Origin: Paenibacillus turicensis
GTDB lineage: Bacteria; Bacillota; Bacilli; Paenibacillales; Paenibacillaceae
Assembly (NCBI RefSeq): GCF_017873435.1
Contig: NZ_JAGGKG010000001.1
Location: 1-64,000, forward strand
Direction of reading: 5' to 3'
DNA: 64,000 nt
A model generated the notes under the pieces. It searched no databases. It was not told where the DNA came from and worked only from the letters and a program-made list of their open reading frames with translations. Of this stretch, positions 16,685 through 25,953 are shown piece by piece; within the stretch, counting starts at the first letter, position 1; each line of letters opens with the position of its first letter. The position numbers and the translations under genes are program-made.

Positions 16685-17668
16685 TCATTGTTTTACGCAT
16701 TCCGCAGGAAAATAACCAGACCTCGCTGCGTCCTTTTTATGATCAAAAATTTCTACAGGTTGATACGGAACAGTACACCGTGATTGATAATAATACTTAT
16801 AACCTGTTGCAGGATCGACTCCTCCATGGATCGATGATTTCTTAACAAGCCTCCCCCCACCAAATGCATAATTGTTATAAATCTGGTCGCCTACCGGAAT
16901 ACCTTGTATAAAAGCAAATATACCAACATCATTGATAGTATTAACCCACTCCTCTTCAGGAATGAGCGGCATTTTAAAGTTATAATGTATCCCATAGTGG
17001 GTGTTGTACTCATTATGTTTATTAATATAGTAGGCTAAATCTTTCTGAATACTTTTTACAATGGTGCTTCTCCGCTGTGTCTCAAAATTGTTTGAATTTT
17101 TTAGTAATGCAATATTGGTTGTATCTTTAATATCTTTTAAAAGTCCCTTTACCCACTTTTTACTGGTAGCATCATAAGCAAATAAATAGTCATCTAATGT
17201 AAAGTTAATACTATTGCCTTGTTCATCCGCAAAGGCATAAGGTTTCTTAGGTCCCCACATATGCTTATAATTCAATTGTCCTTGTGCATCTCTATATTCC
17301 GTTACAGCATAAATATAGTATCCATCATAATCAAGCACTAAAATAGCAGGTACATAACTCGCTAAAGCTCCTTGCCCTACACGATTATGGGTAACATCAA
17401 AGCTCAAATATAACGTTCTAAAGAAGGCATCAATCGCCATGTCTTTATTGGCTTTAACATATTTAAAAGATTCATAGCTTGATTCATATTGCTGCATCTC
17501 ATTTGAGCTTAGTGCAATTCCTGCATCCTGTACTGCTGTGCGAAGAGCAAATGTATATTCCCGATTCAGTGTCTCAGCAACCTTAGCCTGAGAAGTATGG
17601 AAATCTAAAATCAAAAAAAACGGTATAAAAATACATACAAATAAAATTGCCCAATTAGTCATCCTCAT
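16685..17668 (-). CDS. Tad-cluster membrane-anchored exported protein, 327 residues
   Basis: One N-terminal membrane segment (about residues 5-22, within NWAILFVCIFIPFFLIL) is followed by a long extracytoplasmic domain without recognised motifs. It overlaps the preceding gene by 14 bases, which implies translational coupling. The conserved neighbourhood (TadA, fused TadB/C, other single-span proteins) suggests a pilus-like structural or assembly part. In Bacillota Tad-like clusters such large single-span proteins take the place of the TadF/TadG proteins. The exact family is not recognised. It is the last Tad-like gene before essC, 61 bases away. Confidence 0.6.
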   Translation of the reverse strand: MRMTNWAILFVCIFIPFFLILDFHTSQAKVAETLNREYTFALRTAVQDAGIALSSNEMQQYESSYESFKYVKANKDMAIDAFFRTLYLSFDVTHNRVGQGALASYVPAILVLDYDGYYIYAVTEYRDAQGQLNYKHMWGPKKPYAFADEQGNSINFTLDDYLFAYDATSKKWVKGLLKDIKDTTNIALLKNSNNFETQRRSTIVKSIQKDLAYYINKHNEYNTHYGIHYNFKMPLIPEEEWVNTINDVGIFAFIQGIPVGDQIYNNYAFGGGRLVKKSSIHGGVDPATGYKYYYQSRCTVPYQPVEIFDHKKDAARSGYFPAECVKQ

Positions 17669-18239
17669 TAATAATCATTCCCCCGTAAGGGATATACAGT
17701 GTTGTATTGCTCCCTGTATTGCCACCTGTAAAAAAGTCTCGTAAAATTGTTGCCATGGTTCGATTAATATTTTTAACCTTTACTGTAAAAAAGTCACCTA
17801 CTGACATCGGGTCTGCTTGTATGCCTGAATAATTTGTGCCTATTGTTGGGTATCTGCCTGCTGAATTCTTGTCACTAGGAAATAAAGCATTCATAATCTC
17901 TTCCGTATAATGTCCGTTAAAATAAATATCAAATTTATTATCAAATGTTGAACTTGGATTGCTTGGATCTGCATAGAGGGGATTATATCTTTTATGCATA
18001 TGCTCCATTTGCACATCATATTGATTTCCTGTTGCGCCAAGCTTACGATTAAATTCATTGTACATTTGTGGCGTAATGTAGCCTTTAGTGCGAACTGCAT
18101 CAACAAACTCAGTCACAGCGCCATGAACGACTAATTCTGTTAATTCATCCTGACGCTGTGCCTGTTGATACAGAGGGTAACCAAACAATAAAACAACGGC
18201 AATTAGCACTGCGATGACTTTGGATAAGGAAAATTCCAT
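17655..18239 (-). CDS. Tad-cluster single-span exported protein, 194 residues
   Basis: An N-terminal hydrophobic helix (about 7-24) is followed by a soluble domain containing VRTKGYITPQMYNEF and LGATGNQYDVQMEH. These phrases remind me of exported proteins repeatedly found in Clostridia/Bacilli Tad-like clusters, but I cannot name a family. It overlaps the next gene by 14 bases and follows the previous one by 11. The probable role is a minor pilin or a periplasmic-face scaffold. Confidence 0.6.
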   Translation of the reverse strand: MEFSLSKVIAVLIAVVLLFGYPLYQQAQRQDELTELVVHGAVTEFVDAVRTKGYITPQMYNEFNRKLGATGNQYDVQMEHMHKRYNPLYADPSNPSSTFDNKFDIYFNGHYTEEIMNALFPSDKNSAGRYPTIGTNYSGIQADPMSVGDFFTVKVKNINRTMATILRDFFTGGNTGSNTTLYIPYGGMIINEDD

Positions 18240-18250
18240 TTGTCCACCTT

Positions 18251-18631
18251 CTAGGAAAAAACAATAGTTTGCAAAACACCTTTTTGATCACGTAAATAAG
18301 AAACTTTATACATTCTCTTTAAATCAATGCCTGTTACATCTATAGTATCAATATCTAAATATCGATTAAAAACCTGAGCATCTACCTTAATATCTACGTT
18401 TAAGCTGTTAATTTGATAAATGCTCTGTAATACCTCAGCCCCTGTATAATACTCTTCTTGATTTACCTCAAGACTAGTATATATACGACGTTCTTCTAAC
18501 TGAGAAGCTTTATAATAAACTTCCAACGTCTTTTCTTGACTTGTTATACTTTGTAACGCAAAAATGCTAGCTACTACGAAAATAAAAATTTCCGCTGTGA
18601 GGAACCACATATTTTCTAAATTTTCGTTCAT
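18251..18631 (-). CDS. Small pilin-like single-span protein, 126 residues
   Basis: An N-terminal membrane helix (about 9-27, FLTAEIFIFVVASIF region) is followed by a short exported domain. The domain contains TGAEVLQSIYQ and ends YLRDQKGVLQTIVFS. Both patterns also occur in the upstream neighbour (18654-19121), which has SGSQVLNAIRQ and IIRDQNSMIRGIVF, so the two are paralogues. No classical Flp processing site (G followed by E at +5) was seen. A minor pilin or pseudopilin-like role is inferred from the Tad context. Confidence 0.6.
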   Translation of the reverse strand: MNENLENMWFLTAEIFIFVVASIFALQSITSQEKTLEVYYKASQLEERRIYTSLEVNQEEYYTGAEVLQSIYQINSLNVDIKVDAQVFNRYLDIDTIDVTGIDLKRMYKVSYLRDQKGVLQTIVFS

Positions 18632-18653
18632 AATGTGCTCCTATTTAGTAGAA

Positions 18654-19121
18654 TTACGAATTTTGTTGGATAAAAACTATGCCCCTAATCATACTGTTCT
18701 GGTCTCTGATAATTGTAGATTTAAATTTTCCGCTAGGGTTAATATATTCTGGTAAAGATTGATTTTCTGCATTTTTCAAATCTAATTTTTTCCCTGAATT
18801 TTGAGTAACTTCTCCAGTATCCGAAACTTCATTTCCATAATATTCCTGCACGCCTTTTCCTGTTGTCACCCTTATCCCAAACTGCTCCAAATTCATATAC
18901 TGTCTAATCGCATTCAATACCTGACTTCCAGATAAGGTCGTGTTGTTATACGTATTAAATTCTGTATCTGAAAGCTGTGTTGTAATGGATGCCATCTTTG
19001 TTTGTCCTTGCTTGGCTGCATCCTGTGAGGATATTGTAATAATGACCACAATCGTGATTAACATGATGGTTAAAAAGATACCTGCTGCGACTCGAATACC
19101 AACGCCAGTATTTTCTTCCAT
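18654..19121 (-). CDS. Small pilin-like single-span protein, 155 residues
   Basis: The N-terminal helix at about 10-30 (VAAGIFLTIMLITIVVIIT) leads to an exported domain with SGSQVLNAIRQ and the closing IIRDQNSMIRGIVF. It is paralogous to 18251-18631. It starts 78 bases after the fused TadB/C gene, the longest gap in this part of the operon. It is a candidate major or minor subunit of the pilus-like element. It does not have the length or processing motif of a standard Flp pilin. Confidence 0.6.
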   Translation of the reverse strand: MEENTGVGIRVAAGIFLTIMLITIVVIITISSQDAAKQGQTKMASITTQLSDTEFNTYNNTTLSGSQVLNAIRQYMNLEQFGIRVTTGKGVQEYYGNEVSDTGEVTQNSGKKLDLKNAENQSLPEYINPSGKFKSTIIRDQNSMIRGIVFIQQNS

Positions 19122-19199
19122 ACTTATTCATCTCCCTTAAATGTTCATATTTTATAATTTAATTTTTAACCTCGTCCCTATAGCGTAAGTGATGCAACT

Positions 19200-21269
19200 T
19201 TATATGCTTTGCATTTGAATTGATAGCTGACCAAGCTGATTAAATGACATATATAAAAATGGAAATACTAAATATAAACCAATTAACAATGCAGCTGGTG
19301 TCCAGCCTATCAGTTTCCCCCAAGAAACCTTTTTGCGAATAAGTCGCTCTAAGCGTTCCTTCTTTTGCTCGCTAAAATATTCACGTTCCATTTCTAAATC
19401 ATCAAACGCTTCATGAATCGTAATTTTGTCCACTGCTTGTCCAAGTCTTCTAACGATTCGCACAAAAGAATCAAAAGGCGCTTCAACCATTAAGTTACTT
19501 AGTGCTTCTTCAGACCCACTATCAAAGTTTAGCAAGCAACGTTGTAAGGCTGGTTTGAAAATGATGCCGTAACGCTCCATCCATTCTAAAATCGTCTCTA
19601 CTGAAATTCGTTCAAATTCTGATAAAATTGAAATTAGAACATGGAATTGATCAACTTCATTTTGCATTTCCAATGCACGCATACGTCGCTGAAATTGCAA
19701 AATCCATAGCGGCAAATAATAGCCAGTAACAGCTAGTGCAATGGCGAAAGCTAATTCATACCAGTTAAAATATTCGCCATTAATCTGTTTGATTTTCGCA
19801 TCAATCCGATTAACTGTAGCAATGTGGGCCACATCGGTTAATGGAACCTCAGCATGTTGTCGAACATACTTACTAATAGCATCCCAGCTTGTATCCCCCT
19901 CCTTCTTTACCTCCTCCATCACCTTGTTATCAAACTCAGTTAACTTGTTTGCTTCCTTAAGTTCTGCCTCATTCATATAACCAAGAATGCTAACCTGTTC
20001 CTTCGTTGGATTATGATAAACGTTATATACTGCCTGAAAATGAAGAAATACTGAGAGCACAATAACCGCTATAAATCCAGCTATACATACAAAAATACGA
20101 TGAATGTAAAACCACTCTATACGTAACGGTGAATTCGCCTCCTTAAGTAGCAAATTCATCCGATAATGCTTACTCGTTTGTACAGCAGGTACGATCTGAT
20201 CAATAATCCATTTGACTGGCCGCCACGTATACACTTTTTTTTCCCATTGCCGCTTTGGAGCTTTTGGAACATATTTAGCTTCATCATTTTCAGCTAGCTT
20301 ACGAATCAATACGTAACTAATGACGGAAATAGCATATATGCCAAGTCTGATTAGAAAACCAAGCTTACTTTGGTAAAACTCTTTCGTAATCGGAAAATAA
20401 TTTTCAGCCCAGCGAACCAATGGAAAAGAGATTAATATCGGTGATAAAGCGATCATCGTCATCCCACCTAAGCGATAACGTAACTTTTGTCTGCGCATTA
20501 AGTCATACCTAATCTCTTGCACAAGCTTGTTAATAGAATTCAGGTAAATCGATCCTTTATTAATCGTTCTATCACCATACTCAAGAATTAGATGCGCGAT
20601 ACCCGAAAAAACCTTTAAATATCGATTGGGAGCTACTGCATAATAGCTTTCTAGTTCCTTTTCAGGTTCATGTGAGATTAATATTTCGTGAATACGCTCA
20701 ACCTGTAGTTTAATTTCATGTGGTGAAGCTTCCGCAGCTTGATAAACGGCCTCATCTACCATTTTTAGCTCTTGATAACAATGCCGGTGATCCTCTAAAA
20801 ACTGAGCAAATTGTTTTAAGAGCTTATCTTCGATTCGGTTTACGAAAATATCGATAATTAATTCATTTAAAACTAAAGCAGCCAAAATCCCAAAAAATAC
20901 TGCCATCCAGCTTTGGCTTAATATACCTAATAAAATGATTGATCCACCAGCAAGACCTAATGACCATAGTGTTATCCGAATTGTTTCTTTGCGAAGTGTA
21001 AATTCATCATACGTATTAACGGCAATTAAGCGTTTGCGAATTGTTAAAATTTGTTTTTTAAAGATAGGGACCTTGATAAGCTGAATGTAACATTTTTGAT
21101 AAAAAACCATTATCGCAGCAGGGACTTTTCGTTTAGTGCTTCCAATCGTCCACACACTACCAAAATTCCTACGTCGCTTTCGCTCTTTTGCAATCATGTA
21201 GATTAAAAAAGAACCAGAGAGCAGGATTGCTGAACCACATAATAGCAATACCCATAACCACTTATCCAT
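19200..21269 (-). CDS. Fused TadB/TadC-like inner-membrane platform protein
   Basis: This 689-residue polytopic protein contains two T2SSF/GspF-like halves. The first has helices near 120-160 and 285-325; the second has helices near 405-430, 505-525 and 645-670, the last with GLYLVFPFLYMSF. TadB and TadC are usually separate proteins of about 300 residues, so the length fits a fusion. The protein should form the membrane platform turned by the TadA ATPase. The ATG at 21269 (start MDKWLWVLLL) was chosen over one 57 bases upstream because it has a GGGGTG site and begins at the first helix. It then overlaps tadA by eight bases, implying coupled translation. Confidence 0.8.
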   Translation of the reverse strand: MDKWLWVLLLCGSAILLSGSFLIYMIAKERKRRRNFGSVWTIGSTKRKVPAAIMVFYQKCYIQLIKVPIFKKQILTIRKRLIAVNTYDEFTLRKETIRITLWSLGLAGGSIILLGILSQSWMAVFFGILAALVLNELIIDIFVNRIEDKLLKQFAQFLEDHRHCYQELKMVDEAVYQAAEASPHEIKLQVERIHEILISHEPEKELESYYAVAPNRYLKVFSGIAHLILEYGDRTINKGSIYLNSINKLVQEIRYDLMRRQKLRYRLGGMTMIALSPILISFPLVRWAENYFPITKEFYQSKLGFLIRLGIYAISVISYVLIRKLAENDEAKYVPKAPKRQWEKKVYTWRPVKWIIDQIVPAVQTSKHYRMNLLLKEANSPLRIEWFYIHRIFVCIAGFIAVIVLSVFLHFQAVYNVYHNPTKEQVSILGYMNEAELKEANKLTEFDNKVMEEVKKEGDTSWDAISKYVRQHAEVPLTDVAHIATVNRIDAKIKQINGEYFNWYELAFAIALAVTGYYLPLWILQFQRRMRALEMQNEVDQFHVLISILSEFERISVETILEWMERYGIIFKPALQRCLLNFDSGSEEALSNLMVEAPFDSFVRIVRRLGQAVDKITIHEAFDDLEMEREYFSEQKKERLERLIRKKVSWGKLIGWTPAALLIGLYLVFPFLYMSFNQLGQLSIQMQSI

Positions 21270-23169
21270 GGCGTTCACCCCAATACTGCTCCAAAAAGCC
21301 TTTAAATTGAATTCGATCTTCTTCATTCATATTAAAAAGCATGGCCTCAACCTTTTGCTTGGAAATTGGCTTAGCAACAACATATTTGCCTTCACGATAT
21401 TCAATAATATTGTGTGCGACCCAAACTCTACCATTACTTCGCCGGTAGGCTTCCCTTTGTAGGTGAATCAATGCATCTAGCTTATGCTCCAACCTATCTC
21501 CTGCTTCAATATCTGCATCACCTTCAAGCAATGCCGACTCATAAGTAACAGGAATGATTTCCGTTATTCTTTCAATATACCGTCTACCATCCTGCTCTTT
21601 ACGCATATGAATATCCCATTTTACTGCATTCACAACCTGCTCTTCTGCGATACGTTCATTTTGGAATACACCTGTTTTTAGCAAGGAGTTACGTAATGAC
21701 CATATTAATTCTCGTACTGATGTTGCATGGTGTGTAAAAATCGTAAATAAGCTTGCTACCTGAGACATTTGGATCATCCAAGCCGCAACAGGATCTGTTG
21801 CAACCTCACCTAAAATATTCACTGCACCATCTGTCTTTTTCTGTAAATCTAGACCAGCTTGACCCGAAATCGTATCCGTTTCTCGAAATGCTAACGAGTT
21901 TCTTTCTGGATATAAACGCCTTAGATGAAGCTCAAAGGTCATTTCTTGGATACGTAATGTCAATGTGGCGTAGATATATTTTACCGCCGCCATAATAAGG
22001 GAGGTTTTCCCTGAACCCTGCGGGCCTGTAAAGGCAACAACTTGAGCACCTTTCATTAGATACTTAATCATTTCGCGCGGAATTTCAGCGTTTTCACCAC
22101 TTGAAGGAGATATTAACTTCTCCAATGTCATATTAGGCAAATCAAACTTACGAACAAAAAAGGCCCAGCTTTCTGAAAATGGGGGTCTCACAACAACGAC
22201 ACGAGAACCATCCTTCATTTCGTTAACGATAAATCCATTACTTTCAGTTAATTGTCCAGGATTGTTGTATTTATAAATGTTTTGACATACCCGCTTTAAC
22301 TCAAGTTCTGTTTCAAAACTAAGGAAGGACAGATGAATGGATTTTCCTCGAAAAAATATCCATATGCTTTGGTGTCCAGCAAACCTCGATTGCTTCATGC
22401 CCTGCATTAATTCCATTTCATCTTCAACAATTTGCATTGAAGCAGGAATGCCTGATACTCCACCCGATACACCATCAATTGCCATATCTCGAATCTCATC
22501 AATCACACCAAAACCCTTATACTTCGAATAAATACGCTGAACGATAATCATAAGCTTATCTCTAAATTCAAGCGTGTTATGTATTTCTTTGTTGTAAATT
22601 TTATCAATTTCATCAGCAGTAATGACATAAGAGTTTGTTGTACCGTCTTCAATATATGTTTTAGTCACATCAAGATTATATTTATCAATTAACTTTGTTA
22701 GGGCTTGAAAACCATGCTGCTGTTTGTAGTAATGTAGTAAAATATCAAATTTGTCTCTGGAAGTTAATCGATCAGCATCATGAAATGGGATAATATAATC
22801 GATATTTTTTGCATTTAACTCATATTTACGCTCCAGCAAATCATAAATATATTGCTTTAAAAATATCTTTTCCTTAATGTCACCGTTGGTTGCGTTTTTC
22901 ATTGCATTCCGTAAATCAGCAACTACAGCTTGACGTCTTAAAAATTCCTCGCCTGAAAAACCCATATCTAATAGAGAATTATTTACGAATTCATTTATTG
23001 TAGTTTTGACATACTGTAAGATTTGATCCAAATCATATCTCTCTAAATTATCATTATTTTTAGGTTTATTGACATGTGGTTTACGCCTTAGTGTTACAAA
23101 TAAAAATACTAAAAGTCCTACTAAAAGCAACATAATAATGAGAATATTAATGCTATACGGTACCCTCAT
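21262..23169 (-). CDS. tadA: TadA/CpaF-type secretion ATPase with N-terminal membrane anchor
   Basis: This 635-residue protein is a type II/IV secretion ATPase. The P-loop is GPQGSGKT at about 382-389. The Walker B region reads NILGEVATDP (about 451-460) and a His-box-like FTHHATS follows near 478-484. The usual GExR motif has Ala in place of Arg. Unlike ordinary TadA, residues 9-27 form a strong hydrophobic helix followed by basic residues, so the protein should be membrane-anchored. The start codon shares one base with the preceding stop (TAATG). It should energise assembly through the fused TadB/C downstream. Confidence 0.85.
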   Translation of the reverse strand: MRVPYSINILIIMLLLVGLLVFLFVTLRRKPHVNKPKNNDNLERYDLDQILQYVKTTINEFVNNSLLDMGFSGEEFLRRQAVVADLRNAMKNATNGDIKEKIFLKQYIYDLLERKYELNAKNIDYIIPFHDADRLTSRDKFDILLHYYKQQHGFQALTKLIDKYNLDVTKTYIEDGTTNSYVITADEIDKIYNKEIHNTLEFRDKLMIIVQRIYSKYKGFGVIDEIRDMAIDGVSGGVSGIPASMQIVEDEMELMQGMKQSRFAGHQSIWIFFRGKSIHLSFLSFETELELKRVCQNIYKYNNPGQLTESNGFIVNEMKDGSRVVVVRPPFSESWAFFVRKFDLPNMTLEKLISPSSGENAEIPREMIKYLMKGAQVVAFTGPQGSGKTSLIMAAVKYIYATLTLRIQEMTFELHLRRLYPERNSLAFRETDTISGQAGLDLQKKTDGAVNILGEVATDPVAAWMIQMSQVASLFTIFTHHATSVRELIWSLRNSLLKTGVFQNERIAEEQVVNAVKWDIHMRKEQDGRRYIERITEIIPVTYESALLEGDADIEAGDRLEHKLDALIHLQREAYRRSNGRVWVAHNIIEYREGKYVVAKPISKQKVEAMLFNMNEEDRIQFKGFLEQYWGERHG

Positions 23170-24002
23170 TATTGTAGCCTTCTTTCTTCATATTGCTTCG
23201 GATTAAGTCCAACCTCTTCCAAGATTACATTAGAAATTTTTTGAACCTGACTAAAAAACTTAAAATTAAGATTTCCTTTCTGAATGTGTCGGTGTTTGAT
23301 AAAGAAGTTTTTAAGATCACCATCATTCATAGCATCTCTGTAGCCAGTATTATATGGAAGAGCTAATAATTTCCCTTTGAATTTATATTTAGAAGCAATA
23401 TTTCTTAGTTTATATTTCGACTCCTCATCATATTGTCCCAGTAAAACAATGTGTGGAATACGGGATAACGACTCTGGCTTGAATTGCTGTTTAAAGTATT
23501 TATCCAATATGTTTATATTTTGATTCAAGCAAACAACGACTAAATCTGAGGTTTCAATCGTTTCTAACGCAAGCTTACTGCCAAGTCCACTATGGACATC
23601 CAGTAATACCATCTCATAATATTGTTGTGCTGTATCAAAAATAATATTAAGAGCATCGTTTGAATTTTCAAATTGAAGCTTATCTAATCTTTTTGTTCCT
23701 TCTAAGAGATCAAAACCTTGATCTAAAATTAATGCATGGTTTTTTATCGTGTCACGTTCCAGCTTATTACTTCGAACTGCTCTTTCTAATGCATCAATAC
23801 CTGTTCCAGAAAACTCATGAATTTGTCTATTATACGGATTGATTGCTTTAAAAAAGCATTGTTCTAACGTAGTATCCGCCATTTGAGGTTGTGACAATAA
23901 AATTCTCATTTGATACTCAAACCCAAGCCACGCTGCTATCGCCGCAGTAGTACTCGTTGTACCTAAGCCATGCTGTACGCCCCAAAAAGATACCTTAGCC
24001 AT
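23169..24002 (-). CDS. MinD/CpaE-like protein with altered P-loop, 277 residues
   Basis: The start resembles the ParA/MinD fold (MAKVSFWGVQHGLGTTSTT), but the GKT core of the deviant Walker A is GTT, so the key lysine is absent. Later segments keep the fold, for example ILDQGFDLL, MVLLDVHSGLG and the strand/loop LVVCLNQNIN. TadZ/CpaE proteins place the Tad machine in the cell, and some family members are not ATPases. It starts four bases after the previous gene and its stop overlaps the tadA start. A scaffold that localises TadA without ATP cycling fits best. Confidence 0.65.
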   Translation of the reverse strand: MAKVSFWGVQHGLGTTSTTAAIAAWLGFEYQMRILLSQPQMADTTLEQCFFKAINPYNRQIHEFSGTGIDALERAVRSNKLERDTIKNHALILDQGFDLLEGTKRLDKLQFENSNDALNIIFDTAQQYYEMVLLDVHSGLGSKLALETIETSDLVVVCLNQNINILDKYFKQQFKPESLSRIPHIVLLGQYDEESKYKLRNIASKYKFKGKLLALPYNTGYRDAMNDGDLKNFFIKHRHIQKGNLNFKFFSQVQKISNVILEEVGLNPKQYEERRLQ

Positions 24003-24006
24003 AAAA

Positions 24007-24690
24007 TTATCTCCTTTCTAGCTGTCTCCACCACTGGCGAACATCATTGAAGTTTAAATCTACAATTGAAGCAGCTAATTGGATCAATACTTTCTTGTAT
24101 TCCTTAGATAATCTAGATACATCGAGTTTTGCTCTTCCTTGATTGTTGATTCTAGCTGTAATATCACGTTCATCTGGATAATAAACCAATGTATCTGACC
24201 ATATAATCGGAAGCTTTTCATAAACAGTATCTAAATAATCTTCATGAAATGTTTGTCCTGCCTCACAAATCAGTCTAGTAAATGGAATTTCATCCTCTAT
24301 TGTTTCCCCATCAAATAAGGCTTCAAGTAATACTAGATTTCTTTGAATTTCCCTATTATCATAGGTCGTCACTAACACATAATGATCTGCACCATACCAT
24401 TCATGGATAGACTTAAAATCATCAAGATCAATAAAAATGTAATCGTAACTCTCATCTGTATTTGCAACTATTGCTTCTAATTGATTTTTATCCGCTACAC
24501 GCTCAGTAATATCAAACAAATCATGTTGAATAATACTTGCTTCCATCTCTAATTTGGGATAGGTATATTCATAGTTATGATGCTTAGTAGCATCTACTAG
24601 TAAAACCTTAAATTTCAAGGCTACAAGGTTAGAAATATAAAACAATAAATCTGTTTTATCAGTCATACCTATAAATAAAATCTGTTTCAT
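24007..24690 (-). CDS. TadZ-like, P-loop-poor MinD-fold protein, 227 residues
   Basis: The N-terminus KQILFIGMTDKTDLLFYIS has the strand-loop-helix of a MinD-type NTPase without the glycine-rich loop. YDYIFIDLDDF fits the Walker B strand and FKVLLVDATKH the following strand. No membrane segment is seen. The ATG at 24690 was chosen over one 21 bases upstream for its AAGGTG site. The gene lies between the CpaB-like gene and the next MinD-like gene, as expected for a Tad localisation factor. The fold assignment is moderate and the absence of ATPase activity is inferred. Confidence 0.55.
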   Translation of the reverse strand: MKQILFIGMTDKTDLLFYISNLVALKFKVLLVDATKHHNYEYTYPKLEMEASIIQHDLFDITERVADKNQLEAIVANTDESYDYIFIDLDDFKSIHEWYGADHYVLVTTYDNREIQRNLVLLEALFDGETIEDEIPFTRLICEAGQTFHEDYLDTVYEKLPIIWSDTLVYYPDERDITARINNQGRAKLDVSRLSKEYKKVLIQLAASIVDLNFNDVRQWWRQLERR

Positions 24691-24730
24691 ACTGCACCTT
24701 CCTAGTTTCACCTTTATTTCTTTATCTATT

Positions 24731-25705
24731 TTATTTATGATCTTTAAAAATGTTATCAGGGTTTGGTTTTACTTCATTTTGATTTGAATTAAATAACGAG
24801 TTTTGCTCAGAAGTATTATTTTGCTGCTCCCCGTTATAATTACTTACCCCGGCATTATTTTGTTCTTCTGCAGTTTTACCACTTAAATACTTTTGTCTTT
24901 CTTCATCTGTCATCGATTTCATGTCACTCTCAAGCTTTTCTCTCGCTTTTTTCTCTAAATACATTGTTGCAACATTGACTATATTAGGATCACTAGAGAT
25001 AAGCTCCTGCACCTTCAGATTAGGTGGATATGTGATGATAGCTTGTGTTTGTAGATAAGGTTCAACATAACTTAATGCATAAATAGTTGCATCTTGAAGA
25101 TAAGCATCAACAATAGCACTTGACATAGTCAATATTTCTTTTTCATTCATGTGATACCAAATCGTTTGATTATTCAAATCCTCAACCTTTTTCTTGGATA
25201 ATACGATAAAGTCTTGTCCTGTAGGAAACTTAATCCGAACATCAACAAAATCATTTTTAAATAGCTTCATCGGAAGCTGGATGAGTCTAAACTCCTGATT
25301 CCGCAAATCATCAGGGGTAATTCCCTCTTCATATAACATGTTTTTTGTAACCAAAGCATTTTTATCTAGATCAATTTTCATATATTTACCAACTGCATCT
25401 TGCAGGTTTGCAAAGTTTTTTGGGACAGCTACCTTAGGTAGTGATACAGTAACTAAATCCTGTTCCTTTAAAATTTCTCCCGCCCGATAATCTGCATTCA
25501 AGACTGTAACAGTCTCTTTTTCCTGATTTAATTGCTTCTCGGCAATAGATAACTTATTTTCTAATTCAACAATATTCATTTCATATTTACTTTGTAATTT
25601 ACTAACGTATAAATACCCTCCTCCTAAAGTTAAAAGTAGAACAATAGTCCCGCCGATTGCCCCCGCTAACAGCAATTGCTTTTGCCGCAGCCGTATTTTT
25701 GACAT
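24731..25705 (-). CDS. CpaB/RcpC-like SAF-domain membrane protein
   Basis: This 324-residue protein has one membrane helix at about 12-31, a predicted coiled coil at about 35-60, a SAF-like domain at about 62-130 (ADYRAGEILKEQDL, then AVPKNFANLQDAVGKY) and an Asn/Gln-rich tail. CpaB/RcpC proteins have this order and act at the outer face of the membrane in Tad systems; in Gram-positives they probably sit at the wall. The ATG at 25705 follows a GGGGAG site; the upstream GTG lies in that site. It has its own promoter and is the first gene after an internal terminator. Confidence 0.78.
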   Translation of the reverse strand: MSKIRLRQKQLLLAGAIGGTIVLLLTLGGGYLYVSKLQSKYEMNIVELENKLSIAEKQLNQEKETVTVLNADYRAGEILKEQDLVTVSLPKVAVPKNFANLQDAVGKYMKIDLDKNALVTKNMLYEEGITPDDLRNQEFRLIQLPMKLFKNDFVDVRIKFPTGQDFIVLSKKKVEDLNNQTIWYHMNEKEILTMSSAIVDAYLQDATIYALSYVEPYLQTQAIITYPPNLKVQELISSDPNIVNVATMYLEKKAREKLESDMKSMTDEERQKYLSGKTAEEQNNAGVSNYNGEQQNNTSEQNSLFNSNQNEVKPNPDNIFKDHK

Positions 25706-25767
25706 GAATAAATCTCCCCTCACTCAAAAAAACTACTAATTACCTATTGATTTCTATATTTAGGAAA

Positions 25768-25773
25768 ATTATA
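25768..25773 (-). promoter_or_regulatory. Extended -10 promoter of the CpaB-like gene
   Basis: TGTTATAAT on the minus strand (TATAAT at 25773-25768) is a perfect extended -10 box. It is followed by TTTCCTA, as at 28561. A convincing -35 was not seen. The predicted transcript would start about 55 bases before the CpaB-like start codon, so the tad-like genes may be read from here independently of the two genes upstream. Confidence 0.5.
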
Positions 25774-25904
25774 ACATAGAATAATATTGAAAAATATACA
25801 TTTGTATATTTTTTTGTATTTTTAGTTCTTTTTTAGATTAATTTTGAAAGTTTTTATCAAAAAATGACTCTTAACTAGAAAAGTAATTTATATTAAACTG
25901 TAAA

Positions 25905-25950
25905 AGAGATCTGATTACCTTAGTTAGAATGTTACTTTTGAATCAGATTC
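25905..25950 (-). terminator. Terminator after the CpaE-like gene
   Basis: ATCTGATT (25909-25916) pairs with AATCAGAT (25941-25948). On the minus strand the stem is followed by CTCTTTTAC. It lies directly after the stop of the CpaE-like gene and separates a two-gene leader unit from the main Tad-like unit. Confidence 0.5.
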
Positions 25951-25953
25951 TTA

